Assembly (NCBI GenBank): GCA_027596075.1
Contig: JADGJC010000138.1
Span: 7,733-71,732 of the forward strand
Source of the DNA: Rhizophlyctis rosea
Lineage: Eukaryota; Chytridiomycota; Chytridiomycetes; Rhizophlyctidales; Rhizophlyctidaceae
Direction: 5' to 3'
DNA length: 64,000 nucleotides
Shown here: piece after piece, positions 46,740 through 58,794 of the stretch
Layout of the letters: each line of letters starts with the position of its first letter
Position numbering within the stretch: position 1 is the first letter of the stretch
Notes under the pieces: model-generated
Databases searched by the model: none
What the model saw: the letters and a program-made list of their open reading frames with translations, nothing else
What the model was told of the DNA's origin: nothing
Program-made: the position numbers and the translations under genes

Positions 46740-49691
46740 ATGGCGTCCAAACGAGCACAGAAAAAGGTGGAGAAAGTCATCAACCAGCAGAATAGAGAGC
46801 TAGCAACTGGCGAGAACAATGCACAACTGCAAAACGAAGACGACTTTGGCTTCATCGGCGAACCGCTTAGCAAATCGGTCCCCTTGGTCACCACAAAAAA
46901 GACCACACCGCTCTACGATGAAGTCGGCAAAGCTCCTCCAACTCCCACTCATCGACTGACTCGAAGAATGGCAACCGAAGGCTTTTCAAACTCTGTTCAC
47001 TATATTGGTTTTCGACTCGGCAGATCGGAATACAGAAAGGGCGACTGCGTTTGGTGCGACACCTCGGGCGGCGACGAAGAACCAGAGCCAGCTGTATTGC
47101 AGGACTGTTGGGCAGACGAGAAGCGGAGGCCGTTCATCAAAATCCGATGGCTATACACTAAGGACCGCATTGAGGAAGCCATGAAGAAGAGTGTCAAGCG
47201 CAAGCGGACAGCACCATCGGACCTCGATCAGGTAGCGTGCCATACCGGATATCTTTGAAGGAATACAACAAACAAGATTATATCTTTGCAGAATGAGCTT
47301 TTGTATTCCAACGCCTGTGATAAAATATCACCAGATTTGGTCTGTGGAGGATTTCGCTTGTTACCTCATGACGACTTCCGAAATCAATATCCAGAGGGTT
47401 TCAAACGCCCATCTCCCACCAAAAAGCGGCGGACCATTGCCGTCCCAATTGATGCAGTCTTCTTCTGCCGTCGAGGATGGGACGCTTCAAAAGCCGTGAT
47501 CATAGAGGGGTTCACCTGGGATGATGTAATGGGGTTGCGGGACATGGTACCTGCCAAGACGGAAGAGGTAGTCAAAGCAAAGTCGTCGACGCCACGGAAG
47601 ACAGCATCCACACCAAAGCGGCGCAGAGTTCAGCAAAACATGCACCGGGAGAAGGGCTCCAAGCTCAAAACTATAATGGAGGACGATAAGGACGGCGAGT
47701 TTGCCGCGCTGCAAACAGATGAGGAGGACGCTGATGAAGTGGGTGACTCACAGTTTTGGCACAATTTGGCTTTGTTCTAAAAAACTTCAATGCAGGACTA
47801 TCTTTCAGAACAATCACAATCGGAATCTGAAAACGACGAAACGTTTTCGGAAAACGAGCCATCGACACCTTCCAGAAAACGGAAACGCACCGTAACAGCA
47901 GGGACACCCAGCAAACGATCTCTATCAGGAGCATCGCGACCAGCAATGACCCCAACGAGAAAGGCACCACGCACTCCATCCAAAACAGCCACGACGCCCA
48001 GAACACCGCGTTCTGGTAGATTGCTTGACATCACGCTTCCTGGTCGCTCAGTTGAGCGGCAAGGCTCTTTGACGGAATTCGAAAAGGCGCGGGAGCGGCT
48101 GCACGTGTCCGCTGTGCCAGATGAACTGCCATGTAGGGAGGATGAGTTCAATCTTATATATTACAAATTGGTTGAAGTTATCGAAGCGGGTGCTGGGGAT
48201 TGCATATGTAAGTTACCGGACGAGCATTCCTTTTGATGTTAAAGTCAGAACAGGGATCCTCATTCTCAGAATAGACATTTCGGGTGTCCCTGGTACTGGA
48301 AAGACGGCAACGGTGCAACGTGTTGTTCAGCGACTGTTGGAGGATGTGGAGGATGAGGTCAGTTATACAGCAGCTGCTATGTCTTGAATGACTGATTCAC
48401 GGCTATTGGTATTAACGCACCGCAATGCAGAACTTATCGCCGTTCCAGTTTGTCGAGATTAACGGGATGAAACTGACGGATCCTACTCAGTCCTATGTCC
48501 AACTGTGGCAGGCATTGAGTGGGAACAAAAGTGCTGCAGCACAGGCTGCAGACTTGTTGACGAAGCGGTTTAACACGCCATCGCCAGGACGGCAGCCAGT
48601 GTGAGTAGAGTTGCATGTTTCTGCAGGTGGTTGCTCTCTTGTGCTGATGTCACCGTGCTTGCGCCAGGGTTGTCCTGGTGGATGAGTTGGACCTGCTGGT
48701 TAACAAAAATCAGAAGGTGATCTACAACTTCTTCAATTGGCCCTTCCTACCGCATTCTCGCCTGATTGTCATCGCTATTGCTAATACGATGGACTTGCCG
48801 GAGCGGTTACTTGTGAATAAAGTATCCAGTAGATTGGGTGGGATGCCTTCCATTGCTCATGCCCGTTTGATTACTTCGCCAACTCATTCGCTTTGATCAG
48901 GGGACCGCACCAGGATCAACTTCTCTGCGTACACCCATCAGCAGCTCATCCAGATTGTGCACTCACGGCTGGAAGGTGTGACTGCCTTCGAGAGTGCCGC
49001 GGTTGAGTTTTGTGCACGTAAAGTTGGGGCAGTGTCGGGTGATGCGCGGAGGGCGTTGGACATTTGCCGGTAAAAAGCTCTATCTAGACCTCGTCCTCTT
49101 CAACGGCATTTGACTTATGTTTGGTGATTCTTGTCAGCCGCGCGGTCGAAATCCTCGAAAAGACGCAAAACTCATCGCACGTGGCAGTACCCGACACCCC
49201 GCGAACGGCCAAACACAACAAGCACCTCGTCACTATGAACGTCATTGACCAAGCCGTCAAGGAGATGTACTCTTCTTCGGCGGTGCAGACAATCCAGCGG
49301 GCGAGTATGCAGCAGAGATTGTTCTTGTTTGCGGTTATTCGGCAGGTGAAAAGGACAGGGACGGCGGAGGTGGAGTTTGGGCATGTGAGTTTGTGTTGCT
49401 TTGATCCATTGTGGAAATGCTGGCATCAAAGGTCTGATTTCTTGGCGTGGCACGACACAGGTTTTGACAGAACATGCACGTTTGTGCAAACATTGCAATG
49501 TGGATGAGCTTAACCCATCGCAGTTGGCGATGATTTGCATTCAGCTGTCCAATTCTCGCCTGATCATATTGGAACAGGGCCGAACGGCGGATCTGAAACA
49601 ACGCATCAAACTGCATGTCACTGAGGCTGACGTGGTGGGCGCCACCAGGAACGGACCGGAGGACGCCGTTCGGATATTAGCTGACCAGTAG
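46740..49691 (+). CDS. ORC1: Origin recognition complex subunit 1
   Basis: Starts [20 protein letters not shown]. Residues from about 80 form a BAH domain ([54 protein letters not shown]). A long basic, TPxR/K-rich disordered middle follows ([37 protein letters not shown]), a likely CDK target and DNA-binding region. The AAA+ domain has Walker [19 protein letters not shown], Walker [11 protein letters not shown], sensor 1 [15 protein letters not shown] and the arginine-rich SSRLGG. The C-terminal winged helix ([40 protein letters not shown]) completes ORC1, rather than CDC6, which lacks BAH. It is the ATP-binding subunit that marks nuclear replication origins and loads MCM2-7. Confidence 0.95.
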
Positions 49692-50067
49692 GGACGAGCT
49701 TAAACCATGTACAAACATAGCTCAGTGGGGAGCACGTTTTTGTACATACGTTACATTGCCAGGAGAATCAACCACCAAAAGGTCCCTCAAACCAAGAAAA
49801 CATTTTGGGGTGTGAAATGAGGCATTTTCTCGACATATTTTAAATAAGGGGATCAATCCCCTCCCAAAAAGACGAGATGTACATGAAGGACACGAGACGT
49901 GCGGGGACTATAAAAGGCAAGGGGGGACGAGGCTAAACAACACTGACTAAGACTACAACTCCCTCGGTTTCCTCTGCCGCAAACGAGGAGCTTTCCAAAT
50001 AAGCACTACTCATCCAGTTCTATCTGAACGACTTTCATCTCTACTACACGAGTATACTAAAAACTAA
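49692..50067. other. Intergenic, convergent 3' ends
   Basis: 376 bp between the stops of ORC1 (+) and the ADAM gene (-). A TATAAAAGG motif near 49909-49917 is present but has no gene behind it on that strand. Confidence 0.4.
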
Positions 50068-53000
50068 TTATATCCCGTCACCACGCCGCAAAGTGCTACC
50101 GTTCCTATCCCGCGTAGATGTGACAACCTCTCGGGAGCCTCTCCTCGCTCCTGTCCCATCTCTCAAAGACCCATTGCTGCTTCTTGTCAGGACCTCTCTC
50201 ACCGGCGTGATATTCGTAAAAGTCGGTGATCGCGATATAGGAACGTCCAACCGCGGTGCGGAGCCATGTACTACAGGTGAAGCAGCTCGGTTGTTAAGCA
50301 ACGTCCCCTGAGAATTATATGTTTGGTTTGTATTTGCCGGGCTAACGGATCGCCATCCTTCGCCTGCTGGTGGTGCGGATGCTGGTGCGGGAGGTGGATA
50401 AGCGGATAGTGATGTCCCTGTGCCGTATAATCCCAAGCCGGGATCTGAAGCCGCTTGCCCATTCCACGGGGTTGGATCGACCCAACCTCGGGGGACTGGT
50501 TGGAGGGGTATTGGTTGCGGTGGGCCATCGACGCGGAGTTCATGGACTTTAGGCGCCTTCACTCTTCGTTGCGGGCAGAATATGCAGCGAAGGAGGGCGA
50601 CGATGATGCAGATGAGGATGCAGCCGAGGAGAACGCCGATGGAGATGGCGGCGGGGAGGTTCCGTCTCATCCAGTCCAAGAGGTTTGCAACTGGTGGACA
50701 CATGGGTTAATATTGCTATTTCCCCTGAATTGTGGAGCAACATCGTATACTTACAGAAATTGGACCCATCGCAGGTGCCTTGATTGCAGCGCCCACCGAT
50801 ACCACAAGGCGTTCCATCTGAAAACAATGTGAGATCAAGGGCAAAGATTGAACTTCCAAGAAGCAAAGACAATCGATGCGTACCTTGGAAATATCCGTTT
50901 AACATCAAACACATCCCAGAGGTATCCTGACAGAGCAACTGACACTCTGAATCATGTCCAGGACAGACGGATGTGGTATTGATGCCACCAGCAGAATTCT
51001 TGCATTGCAAGTCACTATTTTGAAAACAAGTGAGATAACATAAATCATTACCAAACAGAATTCAAAAACCTACCGACTGGTACACAAGCCAGCAGCACAC
51101 TGCGCGTTCACAGTTTGGTTGCCAGATTTGGTCTGACAATCGGTCCCGTCTGCAAGGAAGCCATCGGTCGGACAGGTGGCGTTCTTCCCATCGCAATACT
51201 GGAAATCAAACTTTTAGTGAATACTTCGCTCTTCTCTAAATCAAAATCCGCATCATCCTACCTCCGGAATGTCACAGTATCCAGTAGAAGGTCTGCACAA
51301 TGTACCATTGGACTGCAGAAAGTGCGTGACAGCTTTAGCTCAAGTGCATTCAGAGTCGGTGAAAACTACATTTCCTTACCTTAAGAGAACATCCCGTGCA
51401 ACAATCATCGTTCTTATCCGAACAAGTAGCTCCATTTTTGAACGTGCAGTTAGAATTGCAACAAGGGTCATTCTGGCATTCATCCGAAGTTCCACAATCG
51501 CACTGCTCATTCCCTTCTCGGACACCATTGCCACAAATGCCTTGTGTGATAGTGCGCAAAGCGCCAGGCGCTGAACAAAGATGCAAATTGTTAGTCCAAT
51601 ATCGCTTTGGTTGCATAGGTCATCTGTACTCACGTTTCAGACAAGTACCCAGTTTTCCAACCGTATTGCAGATGTCGTTGACACTGCATGGCGAGAACTT
51701 GCCCGTTGAAGCATTATCGGTGGGATGCATGACTTTTCAAATGAATAAATGGTAAGTAAGTTGTGCACGGTAAAGGGCAGCTATACCCAGAAACACCTAC
51801 GATATTGTCCTTGGCAATCACATGCGGTACCACTGCCACATGCACAACACCCGCAACTATCCTTGGAACCACCAGACGCTATGCACGAACATGAGCTGGC
51901 AGTGCAATCGTGGACCGCTCCAAAATCTATTTGTCCAAATGTGGTCAGACACCGCATTGATATGAAAACTCGATCCCCCATTAAAACTTACTGTGTCCAA
52001 TTTCGTGCGCCACAACTTTCCATTCAGTCGGCACGATGGATGAAACTCCCGTTCCTGATACATACTGTGTACTGCTGCCACCTCCTTGCGTCTGCACTGA
52101 CTGCGCACACAGCATTGCTGTCGACGAGGACGATCAAGATTAGAATGAGCCGCAATTTCATCGAGCTGGGGGGAAGACTTACACAACCACGCGACACCCA
52201 CGGACGCTCCCGTGCTGCACTTTGTCATCAAATGCCACAACCCAGCATCGTCCGCCTCCTTCTTTCCCCGCCACCGACTGAAATCGCTCAACCGAGCATT
52301 GATGGAATATCCGTCCGAACATTCGCGGTTCCACTGCATGTTGTTTGCCGTGTCGGTAGGTGTGCAAGACGGTTGCAAGTTCACTTTGATCAAGCCTAGC
52401 GAGATGTTGAATGTGGATTCGTATACTTGGCTGGCTTGATTCCAATTGCTGAGAATGGACTGTAACGCGTTGTCCGTTCCACCCTTGGCGGTAATGTAGG
52501 TGCAATCTGCAGCGGCGGCCTAGAGGATAGCATGAGCTTACGAGAATGTTTGCGTTAAACTACATTGATTCAACTCACCATGAACAAAACACGCCGCGAT
52601 GAGGGACAACCATTACTCTGTCGCCTCCGAAGATGGTTGAGTCCAAGCGATGCATGATATGCGGCTATCGCTTCACTCCCTGCTCCATGATAATAGCCGC
52701 ACGATCCCACGCTACCACCCTCCTGTCGCTTCTTCAACGACGCTGTTCCAATATGGGCCGCCGGTGACATGTCCGGCGTCAGCCCCAAACGTTCAAAGTA
52801 ATCTATAGTAGACTCGGGTGTCAAAAGCTCATCTTCGTCTTTGAAGATCATCAATCGAGAATTGCGCAGCGAGCTAGGTCTGGAGAATGGTGATCCCGGC
52901 TCAACATCGTACTGCATATAGGAGCCAGCGATCAATTAGTTGATTGTATTTCCAGACAGTGTCCAGCCATAGGCTTACCGCTCGCTTGGCCCGTTTGTAG

Positions 53001-53661
53001 TCGTTGACTTCGCGAATGTGATACATTCCATGAGGCGTTGTGAAACTTCCTTCAAAGGATGCATCAGGACCAAACAAACTATTGCATGGGTAATGTTTAG
53101 CAATCCATCACATCACGCAAACCACGGAACATATACACTCACTGCGCGTTGTGAAATAGAATCCGTGCCCAGCCAGCTTGCCAAACCCGCCCGGTTCTTC
53201 CCGTCACAATCACATCTCCCTTGTACGCGTTTGCAATGATCTGCCTGGACGTAGAACCTCCGTCTCCATGTATTTCCACCACGGCATCGGTATGTAGAAG
53301 CTCGTCATTTGGTGTAAGATGCAGGTCGAAGGTTTGATTGAATGCCTAGGCAGTTGACATTTCGAGGTAAGCACTTCAAGCGCAACAATAGTAAGATTCA
53401 ATATGTACCCTGAAGGACAACCGAAGGCTATCATCATAGCCCGGCCTCACTAGTGTGTTCCCCAGGAAATCATAGAAGCGAACTGGTGATCGTGGTGTTG
53501 CTGGTATTTGTGCTGGAGGACCATATAAAGTTAGCCCCTATATGGAAAAAATTCCCTCGTCATTCAGGCATACCTGATACGCATACACAAAGGGCAATTA
53601 TTTGTAAACAAACAATCCAGGCATTGGCGAAAAGCCGGCGAGTGGTCGGAAGGAACACCAT
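50068..53661 (-). CDS. ADAM-type metalloprotease with disintegrin domain
   Basis: Exon 1 is a signal peptide, MVFLPTTRRLFANAWIVCLQ followed by IIALCVCVS. The prodomain (QIPATPRSPVRFYDFLGNTL, FNQTFDLHLTPNDELLHTDA, GRTGRVWQAGWARILFHNA) ends near a KKRQE cluster. The catalytic domain begins AAADCTYITAKGG and has the reprolysin zinc site HEIGHNFGAVHDC followed by a Met near IMHPT (the Met-turn). A disintegrin domain (NGVREGNEQCDCGTSDECQN, CCTGCSLK), a Cys-rich region, one transmembrane helix (AISIGVLLGCILICIIVALL) and a cytosolic tail ending RDRNGSTLRRGDGI follow. Thus it is a full type I membrane sheddase. It cleaves ectodomains of surface proteins; fungal members are poorly studied. Confidence 0.9.
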
Positions 53662-53740
53662 TGAACAGGAGTATTAGGTATCTACGCTTTTGATTTCTGA
53701 TATCTTCGGTGAGGGTATTTACAAATTCAGTCGGTGAGGT

Positions 53741-54073
53741 CTATGTGTCAGGGTGTTTGACTTCGGGGACAAAGTATATACAAGGAAAGGGAGCGGACGT
53801 TTCCACGTCCTTGAGGTCTCGGTAAACAAGAGGACGGACTGGGATTAGGGGAGGAAGTGTCGGAAGTGGTTGCCAAGAAATGTGGGCCCGTTTTGCGCGT
53901 TCGGCCAAGCTCGTTTTGCACAGCCAGGCTTCTAAAATGTTCGAGTGAAACCCGGTTTCGAACTTGATACGCCACTCCCGTAGCCGAACAAAGTCCTTGG
54001 AAAAGGAGAAGGGCAAAGTTTCGTTTTCTACCACCCTGATGACCCTACCAGCGTTATTCGTTAGCGGCCGCAA
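53741..54073 (-). CDS. Possible orphan 3' exon, unrecognised
   Basis: Open 110-codon frame ending HPDT and TAG, with protein-like composition (LREWRIKFETGFHSNILEAW, RAHISWQPLPTLPPLIPVRP). It has no ATG; a splice acceptor (CTGGTAG) sits inside its beginning, so it could be the last exon of a gene whose earlier exons I could not find between 54073 and 54600. It may equally be chance. Confidence 0.2.
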   Translation of the reverse strand: MRPLTNNAGRVIRVVENETLPFSFSKDFVRLREWRIKFETGFHSNILEAWLCKTSLAERAKRAHISWQPLPTLPPLIPVRPLVYRDLKDVETSAPFPCIYFVPEVKHPDT

Positions 54074-54400
54074 TGAAGTGTGAGAAAGCTGCCCTTGAAG
54101 TCAGCCAGACCCGAGCCTGGGAAAGGAATGAGAACCGTGTAAGAACTCTGTTTGAGCACCACCTGGACAGGGCAACCGGGCAGTGTAGTGCAAGCGGGCA
54201 AATGCATTTGGGGGGCACTGCAGGCACTGCACGGTGCACACGCACGGTTACACCCGCGCCGCAGATTCATTCCGCATTTCGGTGCCACGATCCCCATATA
54301 AGGTTTGATGACACACCCAATCCCTCGAATTTTGGAACATGTCACTGAGGACCGGGGGCCTGGCATGCGCCACGCACTTACTGGTACAGGGTTCCCAGTG

Positions 54401-54472
54401 AACTCACCGATGGCTCGATCCGATTATCAGATGATATCTGGCCCACCGGCTCGAGTGAGCCATCGGTGAGTT
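54401..54472. repeat. Perfect 16-bp inverted repeat (hairpin) with 40-nt loop
   Basis: AACTCACCGATGGCTC (54401-54416) is exactly reverse-complemented at 54457-54472. It lies about 160 bp upstream of the amidase start. It could form a cruciform or be a remnant of a tiny inverted-repeat element. The GTGAG inside could be mistaken for a splice donor. Confidence 0.6.
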
Positions 54473-54634
54473 CGGTGGTACCGCTGTATGTAGAACCCGC
54501 TTGGCTTCTGGGCACTTTGTGGAACTCCAGGTTTGCATCTTTGCTAAAAAGTTAATTTTCATGTCCACATGGCTATTTGAAATGCGCATAATACTCGCAC
54601 GACTCTACGTATATCAGAAGCAAAACTCGAACCT

Positions 54635-55695
54635 ATGAAAGTCGCTTGCCTGCAAATCGCGCCTGTGTTGGGCGAAGCAGATTCAAATCGGGCGGGGGCA
54701 GACAAACTCCTTGCATCTCTGAGACCACGAGATGTCGACTTGTTAGTTCTTCCAGAAATGACCTTTTCAGGTTATGTGTTTAGTGGAGTAGACCACATAC
54801 GACCCTGTCTTGAGGACTCTGCGACGGGTGCCAGCGTCAACTGGGCGCGCGACCAAGGTGGGCATTCCACGCGACTGGCCTCTTCCGCGGGGGATTGGTG
54901 TCTTAACGATGTTGCACACTCGTGGAAGCTAGACGACTGCACGCCTTTGTGCAGCTCGGTTATCCCCGCGTAGATTCAAATGACAGTACACGCCGATATA
55001 ATTCTGTATGTCTCGTCAACCCGTCCGGCGACCTAGTAACAACATACGATAAACACTTCCTCTTCGAAACGGACGAAACATGGGCATCAAAGGGTGAAGG
55101 CTTTCAAACACTGGATGTTCCCAATCTGGGGCGAGTACGTACTTCATTATATCCCAAAGTAAGATGCACATGTCATTTTCGAAGTCTCAACTAGCTTGCC
55201 CGCATGTGTTAGATTGGAATAGGAATCTGTATGGACCTGAACCCTTATCAGTTCAAATCGCCCTTTGACGCCTACGAGTTTGCAACCTACCAACTATCCA
55301 ATAATGCAACATTCATAATACTTTCCATGGCATGGCTCATCCAAGAAAAGGACAATGACCCAGATTTGAGCACCACGCCAAACTGGGATACAATGAATTA
55401 TTGGGTGATGAGGTTGACGCCTTTGGTCAAAGCAACCGAAGAAGACCCTGCGAAGCGCATTGTTGTGGTCGTCTGCAATCGGTTCGGATCAGAGAATGGT
55501 AGGGGCTTTTGACGAGTCGTCCTTTTTGACATTGCTGGGGATACCCGCACTCATATCAATCTGACCCCCGTATTTCAACAAACAGGAAAGACATTCTGCG
55601 GGTCCAGTTGCGTCCTAGAATTCGTTAACGGGGAAGCGCATTTACTTGGTTGTGCTGGCAGAGCCGAGGAGAAGCTGCTGATCTGTGATACTTAA
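54635..55695 (+). CDS. NTA1: Protein N-terminal Asn/Gln amidase (NTA1-like nitrilase)
   Basis: Starts MKVACLQIAPVLGEADSNRA. Carbon-nitrogen hydrolase triad: Glu in LLVLPEMTFSGYVFSG, Lys in TTYDKHFLFETDETW, Cys in IGIGICMDLNPYQFKSP (spliced after GRV/GR at a GTACGT donor). FVQLGYPRVDSNDSTRRYNS and the C-terminal NGKTFCGSSCVLEFVNGEAH complete the fold. The ICMDLNPY cysteine motif and the FETDE segment are those of yeast-type NTA1, which deamidates N-terminal Asn and Gln to Asp and Glu and so feeds proteins into the Arg/N-degron pathway. At least three introns, one after WARDQ. The frame ends EEKLLICDT. It is divergent from the ADAM gene. Confidence 0.88.
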
Positions 55696-56210
55696 TCCGA
55701 CCTTGATCCGCGCATGCGTTCTTTGGACCTTATTTGTAGATATTCTCTTGTATACCCGTTTCCTACAGTCAAGAAGATTATAAATTTGACCAATCAAAAT
55801 CGTTAAGACTGACATTTGTTCATATCTGACAAGGAGATGGGGAAAGTTCATCGATTTTCTTGGCTCTTGAGCTCTCCGATAGCATGATAACGAGGCAAAC
55901 AAAATCGACCTTCATAACCTCTTACCGTTTTCACCAAGATGCTGTTGAAGATATCGGTCACATACATTGAAGATCTTCAGTGGGGAGAGATTCTCTCTCT
56001 TTACTTTTCATTTCAATAGAGACAATTAGACAACCAAAATGCCAAGATAATTGATAGCAAGCATCCATTGAAAAACGGATGGATATATTCTTTTCATAAC
56101 ATTATATACAAGGGAAACAACATTGTTTTTGCAAAGGGGACACGGGCAAGGAAAGGCAAGGATATGTACTACTGACTCGAGAGGATTGGTTGGGATATAA
56201 CGGTCCTGAC
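55696..56210. other. Intergenic, convergent 3' ends
   Basis: 515 bp between the stops of the amidase (+) and H2A (-). AT-rich, no gene recognised. Confidence 0.45.
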
Positions 56211-56796
56211 TTAGTATTCTTGGCTTTGAGACCCCTTCTCGCCGGGAGCGCCCTTGCCGCCCTTGGACTTCTTGGGAAGGAGGACGGTGTGGATGTTGGG
56301 GAGGACACCGCCCTGGGCGATGGTGACGTTGCCGAGGAGCTTGTTCAATTCTTCGTCGTTGCGGATGGCGAGCTGAAGGTGGCGGGGGATGATGCGGGTC
56401 TTCTTGTTGTCACGGGCGGCGTTACCGGCCAACTCGAGAATTTCGGCGGCGAGGTATTCGAGAACGGCAGCGAGGTAGACGGGGGCGCCGGCACCGACAC
56501 GTTGAGCGTAGTTGCCCTTGCGGAGGAGACGGTGGATACGACCTATGGGAAAAGGGAGTTTCATAAGTATTGAAGAAGTAGATGGAGGGTACGAGAAGAG
56601 AAAGAAGTGACTACTAACCGACAGGGAACTGGAGACCGGCACGACCAGAGCGGGACTTGCCAGAGGGCTTGGCCTTCTCAGCACCACCAGACTTTCCTTT
56701 GCCACCTGTCAAGAAAAAAGACTCCTCATCAATAACCAGTCCTCACGATAAACAATCACCGCATCGGAAACCAAACGACAAAATCTCACCAGCCAT
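56211..56796 (-). CDS. Histone H2A (H2A.X-like end SQEY)
   Basis: Three exons. ATGGCTG (56796, donor GTGAGA) joins [20 protein letters not shown] and [10 protein letters not shown], then the exon [91 protein letters not shown]. This is a canonical core H2A with the acidic-patch residues ([22 protein letters not shown]). The tail KGSQSQEY carries SQE plus an aromatic, the site phosphorylated by ATM/ATR kinases at DNA breaks. No H2B lies divergently upstream, unlike the usual fungal H2A-H2B pair. Confidence 0.97.
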
Positions 56797-56936
56797 TGTA
56801 GATGTAGTTGCGTGTGAAGAAGGGGGAGAGGAAGTAAGTGTAGAGGAAAGTAGTTCCTTTGTGTTGATGAAGCGTGAGTGTGTTTCGATTGCGATGGGAA
56901 GTTGAAAAAACGAAAGTGGGGGTGCTTGGGGGGGTC

Positions 56937-56950
56937 GGCTTTTATAAAGC
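56937..56950 (-). promoter_or_regulatory. TATA box of the H2A gene
   Basis: On the minus strand GCTTTATAAAAGCC is centred about 147 bp upstream of the H2A ATG, a good TATA element for a highly transcribed gene. No Spt10-type histone motif was recognised. Confidence 0.5.
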
Positions 56951-57843
56951 GGGGCCAGCCTCGATATCCAAACCGAATCGCGATCACGCTTGTCATTCAC
57001 GTGATTAAATCAATCCCAAAAAGGATGTTTTTGTTGACGTGGTGTGACTCCTTGAATCAATCTGAATGCGGTAATATTGATGATTCACTCTTGCCTGACA
57101 GCGTAAGCATATCTTCTGGTAAGTGGCACAGTGACTGATCTGCCGGCATCAATAGCCAAGTAGTGAAGGGTCTTGGAATTGGATGCTGTTGAAAGTAATC
57201 CCTGAGACCTTGTGTATTGAACCGCTTATTTCCCACTCTTTATGAGAATCCAAAAACAGGCCCTCGGGAACCTGAAAATTGAACGATGAAACATATCAGA
57301 ATGACTTCATTTATGGAGTGAGGATTATGCCTGTCATTATTTTGTGCAATCGCCGAACTCTTGCCAAAACTCTCAATCACGGGAAAGGGAACATCAATCA
57401 GAACCATTGCCTTGATCTAAACATACAGCAGCTGCAGAAGGATAATATACAGTCCAGGTCAAAAATAGAGAACAGGCGGCATGCAGCTTGAAGGCGATAC
57501 AAACCGCAGATATGCCATTCGGGATCTGGATCATAACGACCCATGCGCAATGACAGATGTGACATGTGAAGAATATCTCTGAAACGCCATGGAATAGCTA
57601 GACGCCCGATTCAATATCTGACCGAATCCGCATAACCACGGTGGTTTTGTTGGACAACCAACACCCACACAGATGTAATGCAGATTCTAAGTGACACACC
57701 ATGGCCAGCTTCAAAAGAGACAGGGCGTAACACCACTCCATCACAGCTAAAACCAACTCTGCCAGACTATTGCGGATGTGAAACGGGAGCAAAGGTGTCA
57801 GTATGGTTATTTAGCAGTATCAGCTGCGGGACAAGGGGATGCT

Positions 57844-57869
57844 AGACTGTACGGCTGGCTGTACAGTCT
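57844..57869. repeat. Short perfect hairpin
   Basis: AGACTGTAC, an 8-nt loop (GGCTGGCT) and GTACAGTCT. No T run follows, so it is not an evident terminator. Isolated within the gene-free stretch. Confidence 0.45.
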
Positions 57870-58794
57870 CAACAGAGGGGGAGTTTCTGGCAACTTCTTT
57901 CTTCAGCATCGGTACTAGGCCGGTCCAGCACAACTGTTACAAAGCCGACTGCGCAAATCCATCTTGGGCAGGATCAATGTGGGTGTTGGCTGCACGCCAA
58001 GTTCTGGCAGTCTTGCATAATCAATCAGATATTTAGTTCCGTCTGTACATCGCCTCAGTGTATAATCAGGGAGTTGATTGCAAGTGACTGATCAACAAGT
58101 TTGAGCATGCCTTCACGGCGTAAAGCAGATTGCCCACACGGATCCTCCACATTCGCTTTCATTGCACCGTTCATCCTGTTTCTTTGATTGATATTTTTGC
58201 AATGGATCGTTGTGAAATGCGTCAGACCTTTGCCAGATCTTCCTCCAATGGGATGTTCTCAAATTTGATGATGTCAAACCTTGGTCAATCATGTACCAGT
58301 TGCCATACATTTAACAAATCGCCCACCCATTTTCACTTTATCAGAAAGGGTCCGGAATGGAATACTAAAGGACCTGGACTATGCAGGATGAATCGAATGG
58401 TTCTGAACTGTGTAGCTCAGCCACGGTGGTCTAGTTCGCGTTTGGTTATGCTCTACTCCTGATCAAAATGTTCGGCATGGTTACAATCTGACATTTGTCG
58501 TCTTGCGATTGAGATTCAGGTCATCCTTTCATATGCGTGAAAAGGAATCGCTGGCCCACCTTCCCGGACCACGAAGGTGAAGGAATTCCTTAGCACATGA
58601 TGCAGAACATGCGCATTCATCCGATCTGGAAGAGTAAACATCTATATCTATCTAGTACGAGCGCCTGGCACTATACATACATAATTACTTGCTACAGACG
58701 TTCTGGTAGCTAAAGCACCAACAACGTTCGCACATGTGCATCCAAGCTTAGGGTATAACCTATCCTCTATATCAACTACAAAAAACTATAACGC

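Larger units (their letters stand above)
53662..54634. other. Divergent promoter region with a hairpin
   Basis: About 970 bp between the ADAM (-) and NTA1-type (+) starts. It includes a 110-codon frame without an ATG on the minus strand (53741-54073), and a perfect 16-bp inverted repeat at 54401-54472. No confident gene. Confidence 0.45.
56797..58794. other. Gene-free 2-kb stretch
   Basis: Between the H2A start and the 3' end of the RBR gene. No ORF above about 110 codons and none with coding character on either strand; no H2B. A 9-bp perfect hairpin AGACTGTAC/GTACAGTCT lies at 57844-57869. It may contain non-coding RNA or a decayed gene, but I see nothing I can name. Confidence 0.5.

Noticed and set aside
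54061..54366. Cys-rich 101-codon ORF on the minus strand upstream of the ADAM gene
   Set aside because: It has an ATG but no recognisable cysteine framework, and it overlaps low-complexity CA-rich sequence; treated as chance.
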